Source of the DNA: Verrucomicrobiaceae bacterium
GTDB taxonomy: Bacteria > Verrucomicrobiota > Verrucomicrobiia > Verrucomicrobiales > Verrucomicrobiaceae
Direction of reading: 5' to 3'
Length of the DNA stretch: 64,000 nucleotides
NCBI GenBank assembly: GCA_016795465.1
Contig: JAEUHK010000051.1
Coordinates: 62,001-126,000, forward strand
The stretch's first letter is position 1. The number at the start of each line of letters is the position of its first letter. The notes under the pieces were generated by a model that was not told where the DNA came from, ran no database searches, and was given only the letters and a program-made list of their open reading frames with translations. This document shows positions 31,324-38,992 of this stretch, in pieces. The translations under genes and the position numbers were made by a program.

Positions 31324-33288
31324 ATGGACGCCGCTCCTTATATTCCCTCCCACCCGACCAGCCTGTTTCAGCTCTCGACGGTCACTTTTGCCGCTTGGGC
31401 ATGCCTTTTCGCCTGTGGCTGGCTGCTTGTGCCCCGCCACTTGCTGGCGTCCCAAGGTAAAATGCTCCGTTTGGCCGTGCGTCTGGCCTCTGGGATGGTT
31501 TTTGCGACGGGAATAGCCGCTTTCGCCTGCCTCAGGCACTTCAATTACATGACGTGGCTTTCCGTGGGACAGGTGGCTTTGGCACTAGCATGGCAATGGA
31601 AGGCCCTCCGAAGCCCCCAAGCCCCCTCAGATGCACCTGCTGACCGATGGACCTGGAAGGAAGCTGGCTGCGTTTTGGGCCTGCTGGCGGTGCTTCTGCC
31701 TGTTTACCAACTTCCCTATCAATACAGCGACTCCGAAGGGCAGGTGCTTCAGCTTCACGCGGATCTCGGCTACTTTGTGGACACGGTCGTGGCCTTGCCG
31801 GAATCTCAAGCAGCCAATGGATGGGCGATATTCATGGGCAAGAACTCCGAGGCGGCCTGCGGCGTTAAAGACGCCTGGTATCACTGGGGGCCTCTGATGC
31901 TCGCCACAGGCATCCGGGCCGTCAGCGGACTGCCTGCGGCCCCGGTGACCTTGGTCATCGTGAATGCCCTGCTCAATATCCTGCTGATCGTCAGTGCGGG
32001 CGCACTGGCGGAGCGTGTGACCAGGACGGGCGCTTTGGCTTCCGCAGGCATCGGTGCTCTCGCCATCACCAGCGTGCATCTGCTGCGCCTGCCGCAGGTC
32101 TTTGAAATGCTGGCCCTCTGGCTGCCTTATGACATTTTTCATCATGCTCGCGTGCCCTTGGCGCTGATCTTCCCCTACAAGTTCGAAGGCGTGCTGATGC
32201 TCACCAGTCTTGCCCTCTGGCAGGCTGGACTCGCCAGGGCCGCGTTGGGCATGCTCTTCCTTGCCGCGTGCAGCGCTCCGCACACGGTGGCAGCCGCTGG
32301 GGCCGCTGCGGGGACTCTCGCGATGGCTGGACTCGTCTTGCGTGACCGGCAGATGCTGCGCACAGGAGCTTTCGCCACGCTGGCCCTGCTTGCGGGATGG
32401 GCGCTGGTCCATTTTGCCTTTCGTTCCAGCCTCCCGGCGCCGAAATCCGAATCCATCGTAGGCTTCATGGGCTTCGGTCACCTGTGGCAGATCCTCCGAT
32501 TCGGCCTTCTCGACAGTGTGGCGACCCTGCTGCTGTCCGCACTTCTTCTCGTCGGCGCGGTGTTCTGGATCAAACAGGGCAAAAACGAGCCGGAAGGCCG
32601 TCTTCGTGCTCTAGGCTGGATGTGCATCTGCGCCGTGATCGGGTCCTCGTTTGCGCTTCAAGCCCTGCGCAGCGCAGACCGCTTTCACGTTGTTGTCATG
32701 AGCCACGCGGTGCTCATCATGCCCGTGTGCGCCTGCGGACTCGCGGCCATGTTTCGCAGCCTTGAAGGTCGTGGGCGCTTGATGTCCTTGGGGCTTACCG
32801 TGGCGGTGGGTGTGATGGGATTGCATACCCTGCTCATGCCAGCAGTCTCACGTCAGAAGGAGGCGTGGACCCTTGCCGACCTCGCCGAACTCCAGAAACA
32901 CACCAATGGCGCTCCCATCGGCTACTTCGCCAAGGCGGACCGGAACTGGTGGATCCCAAAACATGCGCTGTTTGGCGGTCTGGTGGAGTCACGCATCGTC
33001 CGGCTCAATCCGCTCGATGAACGCAACTCTTCTCACTTCTCCGAAGCGGCCTACAAGATTCCGTTCGACTGGCTCCCGCCGGGCAAAGATGAGCCGTCTT
33101 CGGAGTGGTCGATCCGACTGGCTCAGAAACTAGGCATCCGGCACATCATCGAAACCTGGGAAGACCGCCTTCCGAAGAAGGTCAAAGCACAGTGCAAGCC
33201 TGTATGGGCTGGGCCAGGGCTCATGCTTTATGAACTACCATCCGCAGAGGGCGAATCACGGGCCAGAAAAGTGGCCGCTACACCTTGA
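31324..33288 (+). CDS. Large polytopic membrane protein of unknown function
   Basis: 654 residues from ATG 31324 (MDAAPYIPSHPTSLF), with about a dozen hydrophobic segments and a soluble C-terminal domain of about 150 residues (QKHTNGAPIGYFAKADRNWW to the end). The loop after the early segments (YSDSEGQVLQLHADLGYFVD) is acidic, and the architecture resembles GT-C type glycosyltransferases or O-antigen-type membrane enzymes, but no diagnostic motif was found. An upstream in-frame ATG at 31258 would add a hydrophobic stretch (FILILLIIFILLVF) encoded by AT-rich codons foreign to this genome; I favour that stretch being promoter DNA. The neighbouring gene at 23411 has a similar general form. Confidence 0.75.
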   Translation: MDAAPYIPSHPTSLFQLSTVTFAAWACLFACGWLLVPRHLLASQGKMLRLAVRLASGMVFATGIAAFACLRHFNYMTWLSVGQVALALAWQWKALRSPQAPSDAPADRWTWKEAGCVLGLLAVLLPVYQLPYQYSDSEGQVLQLHADLGYFVDTVVALPESQAANGWAIFMGKNSEAACGVKDAWYHWGPLMLATGIRAVSGLPAAPVTLVIVNALLNILLIVSAGALAERVTRTGALASAGIGALAITSVHLLRLPQVFEMLALWLPYDIFHHARVPLALIFPYKFEGVLMLTSLALWQAGLARAALGMLFLAACSAPHTVAAAGAAAGTLAMAGLVLRDRQMLRTGAFATLALLAGWALVHFAFRSSLPAPKSESIVGFMGFGHLWQILRFGLLDSVATLLLSALLLVGAVFWIKQGKNEPEGRLRALGWMCICAVIGSSFALQALRSADRFHVVVMSHAVLIMPVCACGLAAMFRSLEGRGRLMSLGLTVAVGVMGLHTLLMPAVSRQKEAWTLADLAELQKHTNGAPIGYFAKADRNWWIPKHALFGGLVESRIVRLNPLDERNSSHFSEAAYKIPFDWLPPGKDEPSSEWSIRLAQKLGIRHIIETWEDRLPKKVKAQCKPVWAGPGLMLYELPSAEGESRARKVAATP

Positions 33289-33343
33289 TGAGTAGAATTT
33301 CTAGATCATAAAGCTTAACTAATTACAATTTTCATACTTTCTG

Positions 33344-33371
33344 TTGCAGCAACTGACATGTTTGTTACAAT
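33344..33371 (+). promoter_or_regulatory. Probable sigma-70 promoter of the pilin-like gene
   Basis: TTGCAG (33344-33349) and TACAAT (33366-33371) with a 16-base spacer in an AT-rich region. It would give a leader of about 80 bases with two small hairpins (33379-33392, ATTCG/CGAAT; 33394-33406, GGTGAG/CTCACC) before ATG 33458. Confidence 0.6.
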
Positions 33372-33457
33372 AACCATAATTCGAGAACGAATGGTGAGCC
33401 TCACCGCTAGCGCCCGAAGAAGTCCAACAGCCAAACCAAGAAAGTAACATCCACACT

Positions 33458-33859
33458 ATGAAACTCACCAAGCTCAACACCTCCCTCAAGGCTGGCTTCA
33501 GCCTCGTCGAAATGCTCGTCGTCATCGCCATCATCGGCATCATCGCCGCCATCGCGATCCCGAACATCGGCAACCTCAACGACAGCGCCCGTGACGCCGC
33601 CGCCAAGCGCAATGCGCAGACGGTCGCTTCCGTGCTCAACGCCGCCATCGCTGCTGGCGCCTCCCACAGCTTCTCCGGATCCACCACCGGTGCTGACCTG
33701 ATCAACGCCGCTGAGGCTGGCATCAGCCCCACCGACGGCGCTTTCCAGGGCAAGACCTTCACCTCCGGCCCGATCGACGACGATGAAGAAGCCAAGGCTG
33801 CCGGCTACCTTAGCTGGGACAACAGCAACGGCCAGGTCAAGTATGACGCCGGCTCGTAA
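33458..33859 (+). CDS. Type IV pilin/pseudopilin-like protein
   Basis: 133 residues. A prepilin leader ends with the peptidase site G^FSLVE (KAGFSLVEMLVVIAII), followed by the hydrophobic assembly helix GIIAAIAIPNIG and a small globular domain ending in YLSWDNSNGQVKYDAGS. It is the type II pseudopilin/T4P class, cut by PilD. No other pilus gene is nearby, so it is an orphan. It has its own promoter, a long leader and a strong terminator, and unusually regular GC-rich codons, all consistent with a highly expressed monocistronic gene. A stand-alone major fibre or secretion subunit are both possible. Confidence 0.88.
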   Translation: MKLTKLNTSLKAGFSLVEMLVVIAIIGIIAAIAIPNIGNLNDSARDAAAKRNAQTVASVLNAAIAAGASHSFSGSTTGADLINAAEAGISPTDGAFQGKTFTSGPIDDDEEAKAAGYLSWDNSNGQVKYDAGS

Positions 33860-33926
33860 TCAGCCACGGGCTTGAAGCCCGGAACGACCACAGCCTCCTT
33901 TGGCTGACGAAACGTTCAAACCAAGA

Positions 33927-33960
33927 CCGCCGGGGAACTCCTCCCCGGCGGTTTTGCTTT
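33927..33960 (+). terminator. Rho-independent terminator of the pilin-like gene
   Basis: 10-bp stem CCGCCGGGGA / TCCCCGGCGG with a 5-base loop, followed by TTTTGCTTT. Confidence 0.93.
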
Positions 33961-33969
33961 GTTAGCCAA

Positions 33970-34008
33970 ATAAAGAAGCCCCGGAGAACAGTCTCCGGGG
34001 CCTTTTGG
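33970..34008 (-). terminator. Rho-independent terminator of trxA (possibly bidirectional)
   Basis: 10-bp stem GCCCCGGAGA / TCTCCGGGGC with a 4-base loop. On the minus strand it is followed by TTCTTTATTTGG; the plus strand also has a short CTTTT tail. Confidence 0.88.
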
Positions 34009-34030
34009 ATTCAAAACGGATGAACGAAGA

Positions 34031-34360
34031 TCAGGCGAGCGCTTCGAGGCGCTTGATGAGTGCGTCCTTGGACTGCACGCCGACGACGGTTTCCTTGGTG
34101 GCACCGTTTTTGATGAAGGCGAGCATCGGAATGGACCGCACGCCGAACTTGGCGGCGAGATTGGGAGCCTCGTCCACATTCACCTTGCCGATGATGACCT
34201 TGCCGGCCTGCTCTTTGGCCAGATCGTCGAGGATCGGGCCCAACATGCGGCAGGGGCCGCACCAGGGAGCCCAGAAGTCCACGATGACGGGGACGGAGGC
34301 GAGGGAGATTTCGGAGTCAAAATTCGCTTCGGTGAGGGTGAGCACTGCTTCGCTGGCCAT
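34031..34360 (-). CDS. trxA: Thioredoxin
   Basis: 109-residue cytoplasmic disulfide reductant. It has the active site WCGPC in VDFWAPWCGPCRMLGP, the cis-proline region VRSIPMLAFIKNG and the usual buried Asp. Start ATG 34360 (MASEAVLTLTEANFD) is standard; longer readings are shadows of the divergent acyltransferase gene. A terminator follows, so it is probably monocistronic. The intergenic gap of 136 bases to the divergent gene should hold both promoters. Confidence 0.96.
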   Translation of the reverse strand: MASEAVLTLTEANFDSEISLASVPVIVDFWAPWCGPCRMLGPILDDLAKEQAGKVIIGKVNVDEAPNLAAKFGVRSIPMLAFIKNGATKETVVGVQSKDALIKRLEALA

Positions 34361-34496
34361 GATGGTGTGAGGTGGGGTGTTGAGCGGCCACGCTGGCACC
34401 TGCCGCCAGTGAATCAACGAAAGTTTTCGCCAACCTTGCGGCGCTGCATCGAAACGGTTGCACCTCTTCCCTGCCCCGGCCATTTGGAGGCCCCTC

Positions 34497-35138
34497 ATGG
34501 CCAAAATTCGCATCAAAAACGCAGGCAGGATCATCGCATGGCTCATGCGTGGCATCGGTGCCACGCTGCGCTGGGAGATCCGCGATGAGGCGGGCGTTTT
34601 CGATACCTCGCGCCGCGGCTGGATCTGGGCCTTCTGGCACAACCGCATGTTTTTGATCCCCTGGCTGCATCACGAATGGTTCGGCCATGTGCCCGGCACC
34701 ATTTTGACCAGTCCCAGCGGCGATGGCCAGATCATCGCGGATGTATGTGAATCCTTCGGCATCGAAGCGGAGCGTGGCTCCAGCTCCAAGCCTGAAAAAG
34801 GCATGAGCGCCCTCATCGCCCTCGCCGCAAAGGCGCGTGAAGGATACGAGATCGGCATCACGCCCGATGGACCTCGCGGCCCGCTGCATCGCGTGCAGCC
34901 CGGCATCGTGAAACTGGCCCAACTCACCGGCGTGCCCATCATCCCGGTGCACCTTGATTACAGCCGCTGCATCCGTTTCAAGACCTGGGACCAGTTTCTC
35001 CTGCCACTGCCGTTTGCGAAGGTCACCATCGTCTTTGGCAAACCGCATCAGGTGCCGCGTCGCATGACCGAGGAGGAGTTCGAGCAGCGCCGCCTCGCCC
35101 TCGAAACGGAGATGCGTGAGGCGGCAGGCTCCTCGTAA
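34497..35138 (+). CDS. DUF374 lysophospholipid/lipid A acyltransferase-like protein
   Basis: 213 residues from ATG 34497, with one of the few good ribosome binding sites here (GGAGG about eight bases upstream). DUF374 motifs: WAFWHNRMFLIPWLHH (carrying the H-x4-type site), LTSPSGDGQIIADVCESFG, EIGITPDGPRGPLHRVQPG and LAQLTGVPIIPV. DUF374 proteins are acyltransferases that can act on Kdo2-lipid A precursors in organisms with altered LpxL/M sets. It may therefore supply a second late acyl transfer alongside the fusion protein at 4210 (inference). Confidence 0.88.
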   Translation: MAKIRIKNAGRIIAWLMRGIGATLRWEIRDEAGVFDTSRRGWIWAFWHNRMFLIPWLHHEWFGHVPGTILTSPSGDGQIIADVCESFGIEAERGSSSKPEKGMSALIALAAKAREGYEIGITPDGPRGPLHRVQPGIVKLAQLTGVPIIPVHLDYSRCIRFKTWDQFLLPLPFAKVTIVFGKPHQVPRRMTEEEFEQRRLALETEMREAAGSS

Positions 35139-35141
35139 AGG

Positions 35142-35663
35142 TCAACGCCCCGCCATCGAGCTATCGGGAAGCTGGAAAGCATTCTCCATGATATTCACCT
35201 GTGGCAGTTCGCCAGGGATGAGTGTGATCTCCGCGATGTCGAAACGGAAGGACACGGGTCTAACCTCCACCTCACGCAGCCAGTCCTGCGCTCCGCGAAT
35301 GATCAGGCGCTGCTTGTCTGGGCCCACGTTGTCTGCAGGGCGGCCAAAGGCCCGACTCGTGCGTGTTTTGACCTCCACAAAGGTCAGCGAGCCGCGATGC
35401 CGCGCGACGATGTCCACCTCGCCTCGGCTCACCCCGCGAAAATTGCGACGGAAGATGACGCGACCGCTTTGCCGCAACCACCTTGTGGCAATCCACTCGC
35501 CCATCACGCCGATCTCCGCTGTCGAAAGCTTGCGCCCGAGCATCACCCGATGAAACCGCCGTTGCGGCCATGCCCGCATCCAGATGCCCGCCAGCCTCAC
35601 CCACGGATGCCCGGTGAACCACCGTCGCAGCCAGCGCAGTCGTGCTGGAAGTCCCGCTCTCAT
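35142..35663 (-). CDS. yraN: YraN/UPF0102 family endonuclease-like protein
   Basis: 173 residues from ATG 35663 (MRAGLPARLRWLRRWF), whose first base overlaps the rnhB stop (ATGA). The UPF0102 nuclease core is GEWIATRWLRQSGRVIFRRN, then GEVDIVARHRGSLTFVEVKT (D-x(n)-E-x-K restriction-endonuclease-like site) and KQRLIIRGAQDWL. rnhB-yraN adjacency is common in bacteria. The extra basic N-terminal stretch of about 50 residues is longer than usual. Biological role not settled; links to recombination and DNA uptake are reported for the family. Confidence 0.9.
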   Translation of the reverse strand: MRAGLPARLRWLRRWFTGHPWVRLAGIWMRAWPQRRFHRVMLGRKLSTAEIGVMGEWIATRWLRQSGRVIFRRNFRGVSRGEVDIVARHRGSLTFVEVKTRTSRAFGRPADNVGPDKQRLIIRGAQDWLREVEVRPVSFRFDIAEITLIPGELPQVNIMENAFQLPDSSMAGR

Positions 35664-36277
35664 CCCAGATCGAGTTCCAACTGCGCCACCGGCCCAAAGC
35701 TCCGCCGGTGCTGCGGACACGGCCCATGCTGCTTCAAGGCCGCGAGGTGTTTCGGTGTCGGGTAGCCTTTGTGAATCTCAAAACCATACTGCGGATACTC
35801 GTCCGCCAGTCGCAGCATGATGCGGTCACGCGTCACCTTGGCGATGATGCTCGCCGCCGCGATGCTGAAGCTCAGGCTGTCGCCCTTCACGAGCGCCACC
35901 TGATGCAGCGGATACTTCTTCACCGGCTTTCCATCGATCAAAACGACATCGGGACGAGGATCGAGTGCCAGCGCCGAGCGTCGCATGCCTTCCCAAGTGG
36001 CTTGCAGGATGTTGATGCGATCAATTTCCTCCGGCTCGATCACGCAGCAGTGCCAGCGAATGCTCGAATCACCAGTGATCTCCTCGTAAAGCCTCTCGCG
36101 CTTCTTTTCCGTGAGCTGCTTCGAATCATTCAGCACCTCATGCGTGAAGCCCTCCGGCAGCACCACCGCCGCCACCGTCACCGGCCCCGCCAGCGGTCCG
36201 CGTCCCGCCTCATCCACGCCCGCGATCACGCGAAAGCCCTCACGGCGCAGTTGGTTCTCATGGTCGAGCGTGGGCAT
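35660..36277 (-). CDS. rnhB: Ribonuclease HII
   Basis: 205 residues. It removes ribonucleotides from DNA and RNA from RNA-DNA hybrids. Catalytic acidic residues lie in VIAGVDEAGRGPLAGPV, VVLIDGK and KVTRDRIM; PQYGFEIHKGYPTPKH is also typical. Its stop overlaps the yraN start (ATGA). It is divergent from fabG, with 48 bases between the two starts. Confidence 0.96.
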   Translation of the reverse strand: MPTLDHENQLRREGFRVIAGVDEAGRGPLAGPVTVAAVVLPEGFTHEVLNDSKQLTEKKRERLYEEITGDSSIRWHCCVIEPEEIDRINILQATWEGMRRSALALDPRPDVVLIDGKPVKKYPLHQVALVKGDSLSFSIAAASIIAKVTRDRIMLRLADEYPQYGFEIHKGYPTPKHLAALKQHGPCPQHRRSFGPVAQLELDLG

Positions 36278-36325
36278 GGCGGTTCTTTTCTTGCGTCAGT
36301 GTGCGGCCCTGTTTAAAACACCTTC

Positions 36326-37072
36326 ATGGGAAAACTCCAAGACAAAGTCGCCGTCGTCACCGGTGCCGGACGCGGCATCGGCAAAGCCATCGCTGAAGCC
36401 TTCGCTGCGGAAGGGGCCAAAGTGGCCGTCGTGAGCCGCACACAGGCCAATTCACAGGCCACCGCCGACGCCATCAACGCCACGTATCCCGCTGCCGCGA
36501 AGGGTTACGCCCTCGACGTGGCCGATGGCGTGGCCTGCGCTGAGGTGGGCAAGCAGATCCTCGCCGATTTTGACCATGTGGACATCCTCGTGAACAACGC
36601 CGGCGTCACCAAGGACGGCCTGCTCCTGCGCATGAGCGAGGAAGATTGGGACGTGGTGCTCGACACCAACCTCAAAGGCGCCTTCAACATGGTGAAGGCC
36701 TTCCAGCGCAGCATCCTCAAGCAAAAAGGTGCCCGCATCATCAACATCAGCTCCGTCATCGGACTCATTGGCAATGCCGGCCAGGCGAATTACGCCGCGA
36801 GCAAGGCCGGTCTCATCGGCTTCACGAAATCGCTCGCCCGCGAGTTCGCCGGTCGTGGCGTCACCGCCAATGCCATCTGCCCCGGCTTCATCGCCACGGA
36901 CATGACGCATGTGCTCAATGATCAGCTCAAAGAGGAGATCCTCAAAAAGATCCCTCTCGCCGAGCTCGGCCAGGCCGCCGACATCGCCGCCGCGGCGCTC
37001 TTCCTCGCCAGCCCGGACGCTCGTTACATCACGGGCCAGGCCATCGCCGTCGATGGTGGCATGGTGATGTGA
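36326..37072 (+). CDS. fabG: 3-oxoacyl-[acyl-carrier-protein] reductase
   Basis: 248-residue short-chain dehydrogenase reducing 3-ketoacyl-ACP in fatty acid elongation. NADP loop VTGAGRGIGKAIAEAF, NNAGVTKDGLLLRM, catalytic Ser-Tyr-Lys in INISSVIGLIG and ANYAASKAGLIGFTK, and the FabG-like ends CPGFIATDMT and GQAIAVDGGMVM. The residue pattern is FabG rather than a generic SDR. It stands apart from other fab genes in this window. Confidence 0.93.
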   Translation: MGKLQDKVAVVTGAGRGIGKAIAEAFAAEGAKVAVVSRTQANSQATADAINATYPAAAKGYALDVADGVACAEVGKQILADFDHVDILVNNAGVTKDGLLLRMSEEDWDVVLDTNLKGAFNMVKAFQRSILKQKGARIINISSVIGLIGNAGQANYAASKAGLIGFTKSLAREFAGRGVTANAICPGFIATDMTHVLNDQLKEEILKKIPLAELGQAADIAAAALFLASPDARYITGQAIAVDGGMVM

Positions 37073-37141
37073 TTTTGGCCCCGCCGGGGAACCAGTGACT
37101 TCCGCGAAGGCAGCGCAGCATGCCGCGTATTCTCACGCGTC

Positions 37142-38308
37142 ATGACCAGCCGCCGCTTTTTCATCGCCACCTCCGTTCTCGCCCTTCCCTTCCTTGCCCG
37201 CGGAGCCTCGCCGCAGGCGAAAATCATCGAAACGAAGGTCATCTCCCAACAGGCCGATCTCTACCACGGCTGGCCCACCGTCGTGCGCAGGCAAAATGGC
37301 GAGCTTTGGCTCACTTGGTCCGGCGGACGCGAATCGCATGTGTGCCCCTTCGGCCAGCTTTGCGCCATGACCTCGCGCGATGAGGGCAAATCGTGGACTT
37401 TTCCCCGCGTGCTGCTCGATAGCGCCACGGACGACCGCGACTCTGGCGTGCTCGAAACGGCCAAAGGAACACTGCTTGCCACGACATTCACTTCGCTAGC
37501 CTACGAGGACAGCTTCAAAAAGGCCACGATGATGGCCGAGCACACCGACAAAGGCTGGGTGTCCAAAACGATGCCGCCGGAGCGTTTTGCCCGCTGGAAG
37601 GCTGCTCACGAGCGTTTGAATGATGAAGAACGCAAAGCCGAGCTCGGCGAATGGATCATTCGCAGCACCGATGGCGGCAAAACATGGTCTCCACGCATCC
37701 CGACGATTGTGAACAGCCCGCACGGGCCGATTCAGCTCAAAGACGGCTGTCTCCTCTATCTCGGCAAACAATTGTGGACCGGCGACAAGAAGATCGGTGC
37801 CGCGGAATCCAAGGACGACGGCCTCACCTGGCAATGGCTCTCTGAAATCCCCACCCGCCCCGGCGATGAAGTGCCGAAGGGCCTGCACGAGTTGCATGCC
37901 GTCGAGGCCTCGGATGGCACGATCATCGCGCAGATCCGCAATCACAACACCGCGAACAAAGGCGAGACGCTCCAAACCGAGTCCCAAGACGGTGGTAAGA
38001 CTTGGACCATCCCACATTCCATCGGCGTGTGGGGCCTGCCGAGCCATCTCCTGCGCCTTCGCGACGGACGTTTGCTCATGACCTACGGCCACCGCCGCCA
38101 GCCTTTCGGCAATCAAGCCCGTCTCAGCACCGACAACGGCAACACATGGAGCGAGGCCATGATCATCAGTGGCGACGGCATCGGCGGTGATCTGGGCTAT
38201 CCGAGCACCGTGGAGCTCGGCGATGGCACGCTGCTGACCGTCTGGTATGAAAAGATGAAGGAAATGCCAAACGCCGTGCTGCGTCAGGCAACGTGGAAGA
38301 TGGAGTAA
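37142..38308 (+). CDS. Secreted sialidase/BNR-repeat (exo-alpha-sialidase-like) protein
   Basis: 388 residues. A twin-arginine signal (TSRRFFIATSVLALPFLARG) is followed by a six-bladed propeller with Asp boxes: SRDEGKSWTFP, STDGGKTWSPR, SQDGGKTWTIP and STDNGNTWSEA. HGWPTVVRRQNGELWLTWSG starts the propeller. Members of this group occur beside sulfatases in Planctomycetes and Verrucomicrobia; true sialidase activity is unproven, since the arginine triad cannot be confirmed by eye. Export by Tat suggests folding before secretion. It converges on the SHD1 gene, 5 bases apart. Confidence 0.82.
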   Translation: MTSRRFFIATSVLALPFLARGASPQAKIIETKVISQQADLYHGWPTVVRRQNGELWLTWSGGRESHVCPFGQLCAMTSRDEGKSWTFPRVLLDSATDDRDSGVLETAKGTLLATTFTSLAYEDSFKKATMMAEHTDKGWVSKTMPPERFARWKAAHERLNDEERKAELGEWIIRSTDGGKTWSPRIPTIVNSPHGPIQLKDGCLLYLGKQLWTGDKKIGAAESKDDGLTWQWLSEIPTRPGDEVPKGLHELHAVEASDGTIIAQIRNHNTANKGETLQTESQDGGKTWTIPHSIGVWGLPSHLLRLRDGRLLMTYGHRRQPFGNQARLSTDNGNTWSEAMIISGDGIGGDLGYPSTVELGDGTLLTVWYEKMKEMPNAVLRQATWKME

Positions 38309-38313
38309 AAGCG

Positions 38314-38937
38314 CTATTTCTTCTCCAGCACCATCAGGAACTGCCCGGCCTGCGGATTCGTCTGCATTTTCGAAGGCCGTTCCGACCGTGGGTTGTCGTT
38401 CGCCGAGCACCACTTCAGCGTTTTGCCATCCAGCTCAAAGATGCCCTCATACTTCTTGCCCGCGAACTGCCCTTCCGTGCCCGTGGCATCAATGCGCCCG
38501 CCGGTGAGCTTGTAAGTGCCCGCACCCATCTCGCGATTTCCCTGCGGATTCGAGGCCGTGATCTTGTCCTCCGTGATCACAAGACGGATCTCGCCATGCT
38601 TCGAGCCATCGCTGTCCGCCATGTAGCCTTCCCAGGTGCCGATGAAGCTGCCTTTGCCATCACTCGTTGTTGCCGGGGCACTCGCGACAGGCTTCGGCGC
38701 AGGAGCAGGTGGCGTGACGGGCACCTTGCCACCGTGTTCTTTGATGAAAGCCTGATCCGCTTCACTCAGCCGGGCGATAGGAAACGACGACGTGCGACCA
38801 TCCGCCATCTTCACGACGATGCTGTCCCCCTCCACCTTCACCAATTCCGCCTCCGCCGTCTGTCCCGTGATGGAAGTCCAGGTGCGGGCTTGCAGCGTGC
38901 TGAGAGACAAGAGAACAAGGAAGAGCGTGGTTTTCAT
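38314..38937 (-). CDS. Secreted SHD1-domain protein with TIGR03067-like C-terminal domain
   Basis: 207 residues from ATG 38937 with signal peptide MKTTLFLVLLSLSTLQA. Immediately after it lies an SHD1 (SLA1 homology) module: RTWTSITGQTAEAELVKVEG, then DSIVVKMADGRTSSFPIARL. A Pro/Ala linker (TPPAPAPKPVASAPAT) leads to a second domain with IGTWEGYMADSDGSKHGEIR, FELDGKTLKWCSANDNPRSE and RPSKM, resembling the planctomycete TIGR03067 lipocalin-like domain. Function unknown; both domains are largely limited to this superphylum. Confidence 0.75.
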   Translation of the reverse strand: MKTTLFLVLLSLSTLQARTWTSITGQTAEAELVKVEGDSIVVKMADGRTSSFPIARLSEADQAFIKEHGGKVPVTPPAPAPKPVASAPATTSDGKGSFIGTWEGYMADSDGSKHGEIRLVITEDKITASNPQGNREMGAGTYKLTGGRIDATGTEGQFAGKKYEGIFELDGKTLKWCSANDNPRSERPSKMQTNPQAGQFLMVLEKK

Positions 38938-38992
38938 GGCATCCAAATCATGAACCAGCTCTTCCCCAAGCCTAATGAAAAGGCTTTCATCT

